Part shown: piece by piece, positions 48,315 through 57,079 of the stretch
Layout: the number at the start of each line of letters is the position of its first letter
Position numbering within the stretch: position 1 is the stretch's first letter
Assembly: GCF_030316765.1 (NCBI RefSeq)
Contig: NZ_JASZYT010000007.1
Coordinates: 354,651-418,650, forward strand
Source: Variovorax saccharolyticus
Lineage (GTDB): Bacteria > Pseudomonadota > Gammaproteobacteria > Burkholderiales > Burkholderiaceae_C
Reading direction: 5' to 3'
DNA length: 64,000 bases
Notes under the pieces: generated by a model
Database searches by the model: none
What the model saw: the letters and a program-made list of their open reading frames with translations, nothing else
Told to the model about the DNA's origin: nothing
Made by a program: the position numbers and the translations under genes

Positions 48315-48941
48315 ATGAAGCTCAACACCGCCCTTGCGGGTCTCGCCCTGCTGCTGGTCGCCAACGCCGCGTTGGCGCAAGCGGTCTACCGCAATGTCGA
48401 CAAGAACGGCAAGGTCACCTTCTCCGATCAGCCGCCGAGCGCCAATGCGCCCGCGGCACCGGTGCGGGCCGGCAACACGGTGAGCGCCCGCACGGGCCTG
48501 CCCTATGAACTGCAGCAGGTGGTCCAGCGCTACCCGGTGACGCTCTACACCAGCGACGACTGCGGCCCCTGCGTTGCCGGCCGTGCGCTGCTGGTCACGC
48601 GCGGCGTGCCTTTCGACGAGCGCACCGTCAAATCCAACGAGGACATCGCTTCGCTGCAGCGACTGAGCGGCCAGAACGGGCTGCCGCTGCTGACCATCGG
48701 CACCCAGCAGCTCAAGGGCTTCGGCGACGCTGAATGGTCGCAGTACCTGGACGCGGCGGGCTATCCCAAGAGCGCGCAACTGCCGGCCGGCTGGCGCAAT
48801 CCGCCGGCCCAGCCGCTGGTGGCCTTGCAGCCCGCGGCGGAACCTGCACCTGCCGCAGCGGCCCCCGCCCCGGCCGCGGCCGACATTCCCGCGGCCGCCA
48901 ACGGGCCGACCCCGAGCAACCCCGCCGGGATCAGGTTCTAA
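48315..48941 (+). CDS. Secreted DUF4124-glutaredoxin-like protein
   Basis: The ATG at 48315 gives 208 residues: signal peptide (MKLNTALAGLALLLVANAALA), a DUF4124 domain (AVYRNVDKNGKVTFSDQPP), then a glutaredoxin/thioredoxin-fold domain with the redox motif CGPC (LYTSDDCGPCVAGRALL) and the cis-Pro region NGLPLLTIG, and an Ala/Pro-rich tail. It is likely a periplasmic thiol-disulfide protein, though the substrate is unknown. Its TAA overlaps the stop of the convergent rpiA by two bases (CTAA). Confidence 0.87.
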   Translation: MKLNTALAGLALLLVANAALAQAVYRNVDKNGKVTFSDQPPSANAPAAPVRAGNTVSARTGLPYELQQVVQRYPVTLYTSDDCGPCVAGRALLVTRGVPFDERTVKSNEDIASLQRLSGQNGLPLLTIGTQQLKGFGDAEWSQYLDAAGYPKSAQLPAGWRNPPAQPLVALQPAAEPAPAAAAPAPAAADIPAAANGPTPSNPAGIRF

Positions 48942-49639
48942 CCGAAGCGCATCGTCCGCACGCCGGAGGAGGTCGCCAGCAGGCAGACGCTGGCGCGCTG
49001 GTGGGCAAAGACGCCAACCTCGACCACGCCTGGCCATTGGTTCACTTCGGCCTCGAAGCCCAGCGGATCGGTGATCCGCAAGCCGGTGACGTCGATGATG
49101 TGCTGGCCGTTGTCGGTGACCAGCGGCGCGCCGTCCTTCTCGCGAACCTGCGCCAGGCCGCCCAGCCGGGCGAACTGCCGCATCACGCGCCGGGCCGCCA
49201 TCGGAACCACCTCGACCGGCAGCGGGAAGGCACCCAGCGTGTTCACCAGCTTGGAGGCATCGGCGATGCAGACGAAGCGCCTGGACTGCGCCGCGACGAT
49301 CTTCTCGCGCGTGAGCGCGGCGCCGCCGCCCTTGATCATGTAGCCGCGGCCGTCGATCTCGTCGGCGCCGTCGATATAGACCGCCAGTTCCTCGACCGCA
49401 TTGCTGTCGAAGACCTCGATGCCGAGCGCCTTCAGGCGCTCGGTCGATGCCTCCGAACTGGAGACGGCGCCGCGGATCTGGTCCTTGATGCCGGCCAGCG
49501 CCTCGATGAACTTGTTGACCGTCGAGCCGGTGCCCACGCCAATGATCTCGCCCTTGACCACGTAGTCGAGCGCGGCGCGGCCGACCTGTGCCTTGAGTTC
49601 GTCCTGTGTCGGGGCGGAAGCGGGAGCAGGGGAAGTCAT
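48938..49639 (-). CDS. rpiA: Ribose-5-phosphate isomerase A
   Basis: Interconverts ribose-5-phosphate and ribulose-5-phosphate. The ATG at 49639 gives 233 residues. Family segments are IGVGTGSTVNKFIEAL (phosphate site), AVYIDGADEIDGRGYMIKGG with the catalytic acids, and the conserved EKIVAAQSRRFVCIAD. The start is set by homology; a longer open frame runs antisense into pyrD. It is divergent from pyrD and convergent with the glutaredoxin-like gene. Confidence 0.96.
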   Translation of the reverse strand: MTSPAPASAPTQDELKAQVGRAALDYVVKGEIIGVGTGSTVNKFIEALAGIKDQIRGAVSSSEASTERLKALGIEVFDSNAVEELAVYIDGADEIDGRGYMIKGGGAALTREKIVAAQSRRFVCIADASKLVNTLGAFPLPVEVVPMAARRVMRQFARLGGLAQVREKDGAPLVTDNGQHIIDVTGLRITDPLGFEAEVNQWPGVVEVGVFAHQRASVCLLATSSGVRTMRFG

Positions 49640-49686
49640 CGGGGAGAATCCTGGGCTGATTGAAGTCTGAAGCCGAGAATTATCCG

Positions 49687-50754
49687 ATGCTCCTGCCGTT
49701 GCCCTCCTCTCTTTACGGGCTTGCCCGCCCCTTCCTGTTCGGCGTCGACCCCGAGCGCGCCCACGAACTGACCCTCGATGCCCTGGCACGGACCCAGAAC
49801 ACGCCCCTGGCCTGCGCCTACGCGGCGCCGCGCGTGGCCGATCGCATCACGCTCGCCGGGCTTTCGTTCCCGAACCGCGTCGGCCTGGCGGCAGGCCTCG
49901 ACAAGAACGCCCGCTGCATCGACGCCTTCGGCGCCATGGGATTCGGTTTTGTCGAAGTCGGCACGGTCACGCCCAAGCCGCAGCCCGGCAACCCGAAGCC
50001 GCGCATCTTCCGCCTGCCGCAGCGCGACGCGCTGATCAACCGGCTCGGATTCAACAACGAAGGCCTCGAGGCCTTCATCGCCAACGTGAAGCGGGCCCGC
50101 TTCCGGCGCGACACCTCGAAGCCGCCGATGCTGCTGGGCCTCAACATCGGAAAGAACGCCGCCACCCCGATCGAGCGCGCGGTCGACGACTACCTGATCG
50201 GCCTCGACGGGGTCTACCCGCACGCCGACTACGTGACGATCAACATCTCGAGCCCGAACACCGCGAACCTGCGCTCGCTGCAAAGCGACGAAGCGCTCGA
50301 CGCACTGCTCGGCGCGATCGCGGACAAGCGCGAGGCGCTGGCGGCGCGCCAGGGCAAGCGGGTGCCGCTGTTCGTCAAGATCGCACCCGACCTCGACGAG
50401 GCCCAGGTCAAGGTGATCGCAGCGACCCTGCTGCGCCATCGCATGGATGGCGTCATCGCCACCAACACGACCCTGGCGCGCGACGCAGTCGCCGGGCTGC
50501 CCCATGCCGAAGAAGCCGGCGGCTTGTCGGGTGCGCCCGTGCGCGAAGCCAGCAACCGGGTGATCGGCCAGTTGCGTGCGACGCTCGGCAAGGACTTTCC
50601 GATCATTGGCGCCGGCGGCGTGATGAGCGCAGCGGACGCCCTGGCCAAGGTCGAGGCCGGTGCCGACCTGGTGCAGATCTACACCGGGCTCATCTACCGC
50701 GGCCCGGCGCTGGTGCGCCAGGCTGCCCAGGCACTGCAGGAACGCAGGGCCTGA
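49687..50754 (+). CDS. pyrD: Dihydroorotate dehydrogenase (quinone), class 2
   Basis: Membrane-associated flavoenzyme of pyrimidine synthesis, passing electrons to quinone. The ATG at 49687 gives 355 residues starting MLLPLPSSLYGLARPFLFGV, the N-terminal membrane-contact helices of class 2. Further motifs are NRVGLAAGLDKNARCIDAFG, INISSPNTANLRSLQ with the catalytic Ser, and FPIIGAGGVMSAADALAKVEAGADLVQIYT. A TTG at 49660 is a possible but less likely start. Confidence 0.97.
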   Translation: MLLPLPSSLYGLARPFLFGVDPERAHELTLDALARTQNTPLACAYAAPRVADRITLAGLSFPNRVGLAAGLDKNARCIDAFGAMGFGFVEVGTVTPKPQPGNPKPRIFRLPQRDALINRLGFNNEGLEAFIANVKRARFRRDTSKPPMLLGLNIGKNAATPIERAVDDYLIGLDGVYPHADYVTINISSPNTANLRSLQSDEALDALLGAIADKREALAARQGKRVPLFVKIAPDLDEAQVKVIAATLLRHRMDGVIATNTTLARDAVAGLPHAEEAGGLSGAPVREASNRVIGQLRATLGKDFPIIGAGGVMSAADALAKVEAGADLVQIYTGLIYRGPALVRQAAQALQERRA

Positions 50755-50781
50755 ACGGCAGCGGCGGGCGGCCGCCGGGCG

Positions 50782-51471
50782 TCAGCCGCGCATGCGCCAG
50801 AGTACCGGCGCGATCACGGTGGCCCAACGGACCACGCGGCGCGGGCCGAGCACCGCGATCACCGCGGCGGTGGCGACACCGGTAGCCACCGGATGCTCGC
50901 GCGCGATGCGCAAGGCAGTGGCCGTGGCGCTCTCGTTCGCGACCGGTGCTTCGCCGACGCTCGCCGCAGCGGCTTCGAGCGTCGCGATGCGCTGCCGCTG
51001 GCGCTCGATGCGAGCCATCAGCTGCTCGCTGCTCAGCGTGACCGCGAGGTCGGGGAGGTCCTCGTCCTGGCGATGGGCGCCGAAGCGCTCATGGAACCAC
51101 TCGAGGTCGCGCTCGAAAGTCTGACGCGCCGAAGCGAAGGCCGAGGACTTGCGCATCGTGCCCAGGAGCGTCAGCACGGCCGCGGCCCAGAGCCCGATCC
51201 AGAGCAGCGCCAGCACCCAGGCAGCCGTCGCCCGATGGGGCGTATCCCAGAAATGCACCACGATCGCGACCGACAGCAGCGCGATGGCGACAGTGGTCAG
51301 GCCGATCACCGCGACCGCCAGGCCGAGCATCATGCCCAGGCGCCTTTTTTCTTCGTCCCAGGCCAGCCTCAGCAGCTGGGCGCGGTCTTCGGCGGCCAAC
51401 GCCCCTTCGCCGGCCAGGATGCGCAGGCGCCGCAGGCGCGACTTGAGGCCGAACAGGTCGCTGAGGCTCAT
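50782..51471 (-). CDS. YqjE-like membrane protein (phage-holin-superfamily fold)
   Basis: A 229-residue protein with two membrane helices (LGMMLGLAVAVIGLTTVAIALLS and AAWVLALLWIGLWAAAVLTLL), a basic N-terminus and a long helical C-terminal part (ASARQTFERDLEWFHERFG, then a coiled segment). It matches the holin-superfamily-III/YqjE layout, and lies 33 bases downstream of the DUF883 gene, the same yqjD-yqjE pairing as in E. coli. The holin name reflects the fold only; no phage gene is nearby. Role: stationary-phase or envelope function, poorly known. Confidence 0.8.
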   Translation of the reverse strand: MSLSDLFGLKSRLRRLRILAGEGALAAEDRAQLLRLAWDEEKRRLGMMLGLAVAVIGLTTVAIALLSVAIVVHFWDTPHRATAAWVLALLWIGLWAAAVLTLLGTMRKSSAFASARQTFERDLEWFHERFGAHRQDEDLPDLAVTLSSEQLMARIERQRQRIATLEAAAASVGEAPVANESATATALRIAREHPVATGVATAAVIAVLGPRRVVRWATVIAPVLWRMRG

Positions 51472-51504
51472 CGCATCAGCTCCCCCGCACGGCGGCGGCC
51501 CGAA

Positions 51505-51813
51505 TCAACGGCGCCCAAGCAGCAGGCCCACCAGCACGCCCACGGCCAGTGCGGCACCGGCGATCTGCCAAGGCTCGTCATGCGCGTAGGCATTGGCAGT
51601 ATTGGCAGCTTCACGGGCCTTCTGCGCGGCCACCCGGCTCTTCTCCGCCGCGAGTTCGCGCGCGATCGCCAGCTTGCTGTCGATGCGCTGGCGCAGCGCC
51701 TTGATATGCGGTACGGAATCGAGATCCTTGCTGGCGAGCACGCCACGGACGTCGCTGGCGATGTCTTCGGCCACGGCGTTGGCCGCGGCTTCGAGGTTGG
51801 TGGAAGCAGTCAT
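51505..51813 (-). CDS. DUF883 (ElaB/YqjD-like) inner-membrane protein
   Basis: A 102-residue helical protein with a single C-terminal membrane helix (WQIAGAALAVGVLVGLLLGRR), characteristic of ElaB/YgaM/YqjD proteins, some of which bind ribosomes in stationary phase. The middle is an amphipathic Ala/Glu/Arg-rich helix (RIDSKLAIARELAAEKSRVA). It is first in the yqjD-yqjE pair. Confidence 0.9.
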   Translation of the reverse strand: MTASTNLEAAANAVAEDIASDVRGVLASKDLDSVPHIKALRQRIDSKLAIARELAAEKSRVAAQKAREAANTANAYAHDEPWQIAGAALAVGVLVGLLLGRR

Positions 51814-51906
51814 CGAAAAAGGTCCTCCTCAGTCCAGCCGGCACCGCGCCGGCGACACGGCGCCGACAAATTGGCGCGCCGTTCCATGGTACATGCCTGC
51901 GCGGCT

Positions 51907-53004
51907 CTATGACAGAAGATCACCCACGCGCCGGGCGATCGCGAGGCTGCTGGTCAGCCCCGGCGACTCGATGCCGAACAGATTGACCAGGCCCGCCACG
52001 CCGTGCTGCGCCGGCCCTTCGATCATGAAATCGGCCGCGGCCTGGCCGGGCTCCGAGATCTTGGGCCGGATGCCGGCATAGCCGGGCACCAGCGCATCGT
52101 CCGGCAGTGCCGGCCAGTACTTGCGAACCTCGGCGTAGAACCCGTCGCCGCGCGCCGGGTCGACGACCAGGTCGTCGGGCGCATCCACCCATTGCACGTC
52201 GGGGCCGAACTTGGCCTGCCCCCCGAGATCGAGCGTCAGGTGCACGCCCAGCCCGGCGGCTTCGGGCACCGGATAGATCAGGCGGCTGAAAGGCGCGCGG
52301 CCGGCGAGCGTGAAGTAGCTGCCCTTGGCGTACCAGGCGCCCGGCACCGATGCGGCAGGCAGTCCGTCGAACCGGCGCGCCAGCAGCGGCGCGGCCAGAC
52401 CGGCTGCATTGACGACGCTGTTGCAGCGCAAGGCCGTGCCGTCCGCGGAATTCAGCACGATGCCGCCGGCACCGCATTCGGCGCCGACGACCGCCGATTT
52501 CAGCGCGACCACGCCGCCGGCATGCTCGAGGTCGCCCTGCAGGCTCAGCATCAGCGCATGGCTGTCGACGATGCCGGTGCTCGGCGAATGCAGCGCGGCC
52601 AAGCATTCGAGCTGCGGCTCCATCGCGAGCGCCTGCGCCCGGGTCAGAGGCACCAGATCGTCCACCCCGTTGGCCCGGGCCTTGGCCGCGATGGCCTCGA
52701 GTTGCCCGACCTGCGCCTGGCTGGTGGCGACGATCAGCTTGCCGCAGCGCCGGTGCGGCAGCGCGCGCTCTTCGGCGTACGCATAGAGGCGCCGCTTGCC
52801 CTCGACGCACAACTGCGCCTTGAGGGACCCTTGGGGATAGTAGATGCCGGCGTGGATGACTTCGCTGTTGCGCGAACTGGTGCCGGTGCCGATCGCGCCT
52901 TCGGACTCGAGCACGATGACCTCGCGCCCTTGCAGCGCGAGCGCGCGTGCCACTGCCAGACCCACCACGCCGGCGCCGATGACGGCGCAATCGAATTCGT
53001 CCAT
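51907..53004 (-). CDS. FAD-dependent oxidoreductase of the L-2-hydroxyglutarate oxidase family
   Basis: The 365-residue protein has the dinucleotide fold CAVIGAGVVGLAVARALALQG and then the LhgO/L2HGDH-type stretch SSRNSEVIHAGIYYPQGSLK, followed by a DAO-like substrate domain and GYAGIRPKISEPGQ. The similarity to LhgO points to oxidation of a 2-hydroxyacid; the exact substrate (2-hydroxyglutarate or a related acid) is not settled by sequence. It is followed by a DUF883 gene and stands alone. Confidence 0.88.
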   Translation of the reverse strand: MDEFDCAVIGAGVVGLAVARALALQGREVIVLESEGAIGTGTSSRNSEVIHAGIYYPQGSLKAQLCVEGKRRLYAYAEERALPHRRCGKLIVATSQAQVGQLEAIAAKARANGVDDLVPLTRAQALAMEPQLECLAALHSPSTGIVDSHALMLSLQGDLEHAGGVVALKSAVVGAECGAGGIVLNSADGTALRCNSVVNAAGLAAPLLARRFDGLPAASVPGAWYAKGSYFTLAGRAPFSRLIYPVPEAAGLGVHLTLDLGGQAKFGPDVQWVDAPDDLVVDPARGDGFYAEVRKYWPALPDDALVPGYAGIRPKISEPGQAAADFMIEGPAQHGVAGLVNLFGIESPGLTSSLAIARRVGDLLS

Positions 53005-53074
53005 GGCCCGAGCTTAGCGCTCCGGACGCACTTCGCCCGTTGCCGCGCGCGGCACGAAAAAGAAGGCAAGTGAA

Positions 53075-53149
53075 TGGTGGGCGGTGGAGGCTTCGAACCT
53101 CCGACCCCAGCAGTGTGAATGCTGTGCTCTACCCCTGAGCTAACCGCCC
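53075..53149 (-). tRNA. tRNA-Val (CAC)
   Basis: A full cloverleaf reads on the minus strand: acceptor GGGCGGT/ACCGCCC, D stem GCTC/GAGC, anticodon stem CAGCA/TGCTG with loop TTCACAC (anticodon CAC, decoding GUG), T stem GGAGG/CCTCC with loop TTCGAAG, discriminator A and an encoded CCA. 75 bases. It lies 76 bases downstream of dnaQ on the same strand and may be read through from it. Confidence 0.97.
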
Positions 53150-53225
53150 CTGGCGCGCGGCGCCTGGATGAATCCCAAGCTGCGCACCGTCTGGATGTCC
53201 GCGCTGTGTTGCGCGAAGCCTCAGA

Positions 53226-53945
53226 TTATGCCACAGCTTTTTGGTCCGCCTGGCGAAAAAGCGTGCGCCCGTTGCTCGACTTGTCGAGCTGCACCAGGAC
53301 TTCCTCGTGGGCCGAGAGTTCGTGCTCGGTCGCGACCAGCACCGGCAGCTCGAAGGCGCTCACGTCGATCGACACCACCGTTCCGTGCTCGGGCTCGTTC
53401 GACGCGATGTCGATCAGGAGCGCATCCTGCCCGCGCGTCAGGTTGATGTAGACATCGGCCAGCAGTTGCGCGTCGAGCTTGGCGCCGTGGAAGGTGCGGT
53501 TCGAGCGGTCGACGCCGAAGCGGTCGCACAGCGCATCGAGCGAATTGCGCTTGCCCGGGTAGACCGCCTTGGCCATCGCAAGCGTGTCGGTCACCTCGCC
53601 GACGAAGCTGGCGAGCGGCGGCAGGCCGGCGAGCTCGAACTCCTTGTTGAGGAAGCCGACGTCGAAGGCCGCGTTGTGGATGATCAGTTCGGCATCGCGC
53701 AGATAGTCGACGATGTCCTTTGCGAGCGTCGCGAACTTCGGCTTGTCGCGCAGGAAGTCGGTGGTCAGCCCGTGCACCTTGAGCGCATCCTCGTGGCTCT
53801 CGCGCTCGGGGTTGAAGTAGATGTGCAGGTCGTTGCCGGTGAGCTTGCGGTTGAACAGCTCCACGCATCCGAGCTCGATCACGCGGTCGCCGTTCTCTGC
53901 CGACAGGCCGGTGGTCTCGGTGTCGAGGACGATCAGTCGGCTCAT
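53226..53945 (-). CDS. dnaQ: DNA polymerase III epsilon subunit (proofreading exonuclease)
   Basis: 3'-5' exonuclease of Pol III. The 239-residue protein has ExoI LDTETTGLS, ExoII HNAAFDVGFLN and ExoIII ending in FHGAKLDAQLLADVY with the catalytic His, then a C-terminal tail that in E. coli DnaQ binds the alpha subunit. Its start overlaps the fdx stop by one base (TGATG), so this replication gene is co-translated with the Fe-S assembly operon. Confidence 0.93.
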   Translation of the reverse strand: MSRLIVLDTETTGLSAENGDRVIELGCVELFNRKLTGNDLHIYFNPERESHEDALKVHGLTTDFLRDKPKFATLAKDIVDYLRDAELIIHNAAFDVGFLNKEFELAGLPPLASFVGEVTDTLAMAKAVYPGKRNSLDALCDRFGVDRSNRTFHGAKLDAQLLADVYINLTRGQDALLIDIASNEPEHGTVVSIDVSAFELPVLVATEHELSAHEEVLVQLDKSSNGRTLFRQADQKAVA

Positions 53946-54283
53946 CAGTGGTTCTCTTTGGCGTGGTTGATCGAGTACTTCGGGATCTCGACCGTCAGGT
54001 CGGCCTGCGCGAGGATCGCCTGGCAGCTCAGCCTCGACTGCGGCTCCAGGCCCCAGGCGCGGTCGAGCAGGTCTTCCTCGCCCTCCTCCGCCTCGTTGAG
54101 CGACTCGATGCCCTTGCGGACGATGACATGGCAGGTGGTGCAGGCACAGCTCATCTCGCAGGCGTGCTCGATGTTGATGTGGTTCTCGAGCATGGCCTCG
54201 CAGACCGAGGTGCCGGCCGCCGCCGTGATCTCGGCGCCTTGCGGACAGTACTCGGGATGGGGAAGGATCTTGATCGTGGGCAT
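53945..54283 (-). CDS. fdx: ISC-type [2Fe-2S] ferredoxin
   Basis: Electron donor in Fe-S cluster assembly. The 112-residue protein has the cluster ligands in HACEMSCACTTCHVIV (Cys-x5-Cys-x2-Cys) and a distant fourth Cys in LSCQAIL. Starts MPTIKILPHPEYCPQGAEI. It lies 3 bases after hscA and overlaps dnaQ by one base. Confidence 0.97.
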   Translation of the reverse strand: MPTIKILPHPEYCPQGAEITAAAGTSVCEAMLENHINIEHACEMSCACTTCHVIVRKGIESLNEAEEGEEDLLDRAWGLEPQSRLSCQAILAQADLTVEIPKYSINHAKENH

Positions 54284-54286
54284 GTT

Positions 54287-56143
54287 CTAGAGAGATTCGA
54301 TCTGTCGGCCGGCGAGCGCGCGCGCGATCCCGGCATTCATCCGCGCAGCTGCGAAGGCTTCGGTGCCGTCAGCCAGGGCCTTGGTGGCGGCCTCGACGAC
54401 CGCAGCATCTTCGGCCGAGCGCGCGCTGCGCAGCGCGGCCATGAGTTGTTCGATGACGGCGTGCTCTTCGGCCGACAGCAGCGACGCATCGGCATCCAGC
54501 GCGCTTTGCGTCGCCATCAGCATGCGATCGGCATCGACCCGCGCCTCGACCAGTGCGCGGGCCTGCATGTCCTGCTGCGCGGTCGAGAAGCTGTCCTGCA
54601 GCATCGCGGCGATCTGCTCGTCGGAGAGCCCGTACGAGGGCTTGACCGTGACGCTCGCCTCGACGCCGCTGCCCTGCTCTTTCGCGCTCACGCTGAGCAG
54701 GCCGTCGGCGTCGACGGTGAAGGTGACGCGGATGCGCGCAGCACCGGCGGCCATCGGCGGAATTCCGCGCAGCTCGAAGCGCGCCAGGCTGCGGCAGTCG
54801 GCGACCAGGTCGCGCTCGCCCTGCACCACGTGCAGCGCCAGCGCGGTCTGGCCGTCCTTGTAGGTGGTGAAGTCCTGGGCCATCGCGGTCGGGATGGTCT
54901 GGTTGCGCGGCACGATCCGCTCGACCAGCCCGCCCATGGTCTCGATGCCGAGCGACAGCGGAATCACGTCGAGCAGCAGCAGGTCGTCGGCACCGCCGTT
55001 GCCAGCCAGTTGATTGGCCTGGATCGCGGCGCCGAGCGCCACCACCTGGTCCGGGTCGAGATTGGTCAGGGGCTCGCGGCCGAGGCAATCGGCCACGGCG
55101 TGGCGGATCTGCGGCATGCGCGTGGCACCGCCGACCAGCACGATCCCCTGCAACTCGCCGGGAGCCAGCTTGGCGTCGCGCAGCACGCGCCGCACGGCCG
55201 TGATCGTGCGCGCGGTCAGCGCGGCCGTCGCGGCCTCGAACTGCTCGCGGCGGACCTCCAGCTGCAGGGCCTCGCCCGACAGGGTGGCGCCGAAAGTCGC
55301 CGATTCGGCCTCCGACAGCGCCTCCTTGGCGGCCCGGGCGGCCACCAGCAGGGCCGACCGGTCGGCGTCGCTGTGCGCCTTGAGCCCGCGCTGCAGAAGC
55401 ACGAACTCGACCAGCGCATGGTCGTAGTCGTCGCCGCCCAGCGCCGAATCACCGCCCGTGGCGATGACTTCGAACACGCCCTGCGTCAAGCGCAGGATCG
55501 AGATGTCGAAGGTGCCGCCACCGAGGTCGTAGACCGCATAGACGCCTTCGCTGGCGTTGTCCAGGCCGTAGGCGATCGCCGCGGCCGTCGGCTCGCTGAT
55601 GAGGCGCAGCACGTGGAGGCCGGCCAACTGAGCCGCATCCTTCGTGGCCTGCCGCTGGCCTTCGTCGAAGTACGCGGGAACCGTGATGACGGCACCGTGG
55701 AGTTCGTCGTCGAAGGTGTCCTCGGCGCGGTAGCGCAGGGTCGCCAGGATCTCGGCGCTGACTTCGATCGGCGATTTCTCGCCGGCCGCAGTCTGAACCT
55801 TGACCATGCCGTCATCGCCCGTCAGGTGGTAGGCCATCGCATCGCGGTTCGCGATGTCCGACAGGCCGCGGCCCATCAGCCGCTTGACCGAGGTGACAAC
55901 GTTGGACGGATCGACGGTCCGCGCGGCCAGCGCGTCATGGCCGATTTGGCGGCGCTCGGCGTCGAGGTAGCGCACGGCCGACGGCAGCAACACGCGGCCC
56001 TCGGCGTCGGGCAGGCATTCGGCGACGCCGTTGCGCACCGCGGCCACCAGCGAGTGGGTGGTTCCCAGGTCGATGCCGACGGCGATGCGGCGCTGGTGCG
56101 GATCGGGCGCCTGGCCCGGTTCAGAAATCTGGAGCAATGCCAT
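54287..56143 (-). CDS. hscA: Fe-S assembly chaperone HscA (Hsp70 family)
   Basis: Specialised Hsp70 that with HscB helps release the cluster from IscU. The 618-residue protein has the Hsp70 motifs GIDLGTTHSLVA, AVYDLGGGTFDISILR and VLVGGATRMPQIR, and an HscA-like substrate domain (LDVIPLSLGIETMGGLVERI). Length matches E. coli HscA (616). It follows hscB after 42 bases. Confidence 0.97.
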   Translation of the reverse strand: MALLQISEPGQAPDPHQRRIAVGIDLGTTHSLVAAVRNGVAECLPDAEGRVLLPSAVRYLDAERRQIGHDALAARTVDPSNVVTSVKRLMGRGLSDIANRDAMAYHLTGDDGMVKVQTAAGEKSPIEVSAEILATLRYRAEDTFDDELHGAVITVPAYFDEGQRQATKDAAQLAGLHVLRLISEPTAAAIAYGLDNASEGVYAVYDLGGGTFDISILRLTQGVFEVIATGGDSALGGDDYDHALVEFVLLQRGLKAHSDADRSALLVAARAAKEALSEAESATFGATLSGEALQLEVRREQFEAATAALTARTITAVRRVLRDAKLAPGELQGIVLVGGATRMPQIRHAVADCLGREPLTNLDPDQVVALGAAIQANQLAGNGGADDLLLLDVIPLSLGIETMGGLVERIVPRNQTIPTAMAQDFTTYKDGQTALALHVVQGERDLVADCRSLARFELRGIPPMAAGAARIRVTFTVDADGLLSVSAKEQGSGVEASVTVKPSYGLSDEQIAAMLQDSFSTAQQDMQARALVEARVDADRMLMATQSALDADASLLSAEEHAVIEQLMAALRSARSAEDAAVVEAATKALADGTEAFAAARMNAGIARALAGRQIESL

Positions 56144-56185
56144 CAGGCCTCCTCGAGGTGATGGACGTGGGGTTGAATCATCCCG

Positions 56186-56704
56186 CTATTGTCCCCATTG
56201 ATCGGCCTTGGCCTCGATGTCCTCGGCAAAACGCTCGATGAACATGAGGGCTCTCACTTGCCGGGCGGCTTCGGGGTAGTCGCCCTTCTCGTCGATCAGC
56301 CAGTCGAGCGTGGACAGTGCCCGCGCACGCCCGGCCTCGACCTCGGCGCGCAGGCTGTCGAGCGCCGCGGCATCGGCGGCGTCGTCGAGTTCCTCGCGCC
56401 AGGCCATCTGCTGCATCAGGAACTCGGGCGGCATCGCGGTATTGGTATGGGCCTGGATGCCCGCGCCATGAAGCTCGCACAGGTAGGTGGCGCGCTTGAT
56501 CGGGTTCTTGAGGCGCTGGTAGGCCTCGTTGATGCGAACCGACCACTGCATGGCGATGCGCTGCGCCGCGGGGCCCTGGGCGGCAAAGCGGTCAGGGTGG
56601 GCCTCGCGCTGCAGTTCCTTCCAGCGGGCGTCGAGCGCGGCGCGATCCTGGGCGAAGGTGGCCGGCACGGCGAACAGCTCGAAATCGGTGTCGTTCAGGT
56701 TCAT
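56186..56704 (-). CDS. hscB: Co-chaperone HscB
   Basis: J-protein that delivers IscU to HscA. The ATG at 56704 gives 172 residues with the J-domain HPD motif (LQREAHPDRF) and a C-terminal three-helix bundle (REELDDAADAAALDSLRAEV). Length matches HscB. In-frame ATGs further upstream are antisense-like extensions. Confidence 0.95.
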   Translation of the reverse strand: MNLNDTDFELFAVPATFAQDRAALDARWKELQREAHPDRFAAQGPAAQRIAMQWSVRINEAYQRLKNPIKRATYLCELHGAGIQAHTNTAMPPEFLMQQMAWREELDDAADAAALDSLRAEVEAGRARALSTLDWLIDEKGDYPEAARQVRALMFIERFAEDIEAKADQWGQ

Positions 56705-56753
56705 GACATCAAAAAGCCGCCATAGCGGCGGCTCGCTCGGGGGCCGGGCAGGC

Positions 56754-57077
56754 TCAGATCCGGAAGCTCTCGCCGCAGCCGCAACGGTCGCGTTCGTTCG
56801 GGTTGTTGAACTTGAAGCCCTCGTTGAGGCCCTCGCGCACGAAGTCGAGTTGCGTGCCGTCGATGTAGGCCAGGCTCTTCGGGTCGACCAGCACCTTGAC
56901 GCCATGGTCCTCGAACACCACGTCCTCGGGCGCGAACTCGTCCACGTACTCGAGCTTGTAGGCCAGGCCCGAGCAGCCCGTGGTCTTGACGCCCAGCCGA
57001 ACGCCCACGCCCTTGCCTCGTTTGCCGAGGTAGCGGGTGACGTGGCGCGCGGCCGATTCGGTCAGAGTCACAGCCAT
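56754..57077 (-). CDS. iscA: Iron-sulfur assembly protein IscA
   Basis: A-type Fe-S carrier. The ATG at 57077 gives 107 residues with the three conserved Cys: one in KTTGCSGLAYKLEYV and the pair in DRCGCGESF. Starts MAVTLTESAARHV. Two bases separate it from the iscU stop. Confidence 0.97.
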   Translation of the reverse strand: MAVTLTESAARHVTRYLGKRGKGVGVRLGVKTTGCSGLAYKLEYVDEFAPEDVVFEDHGVKVLVDPKSLAYIDGTQLDFVREGLNEGFKFNNPNERDRCGCGESFRI

Positions 57078-57079
57078 GG

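Noticed and set aside
50782..51471. Prophage remnant suggested by a holin-like protein
   Set aside because: The holin superfamily name reflects a shared fold. The pairing with a DUF883 gene is the normal chromosomal yqjD-yqjE arrangement, and no other phage gene is near.
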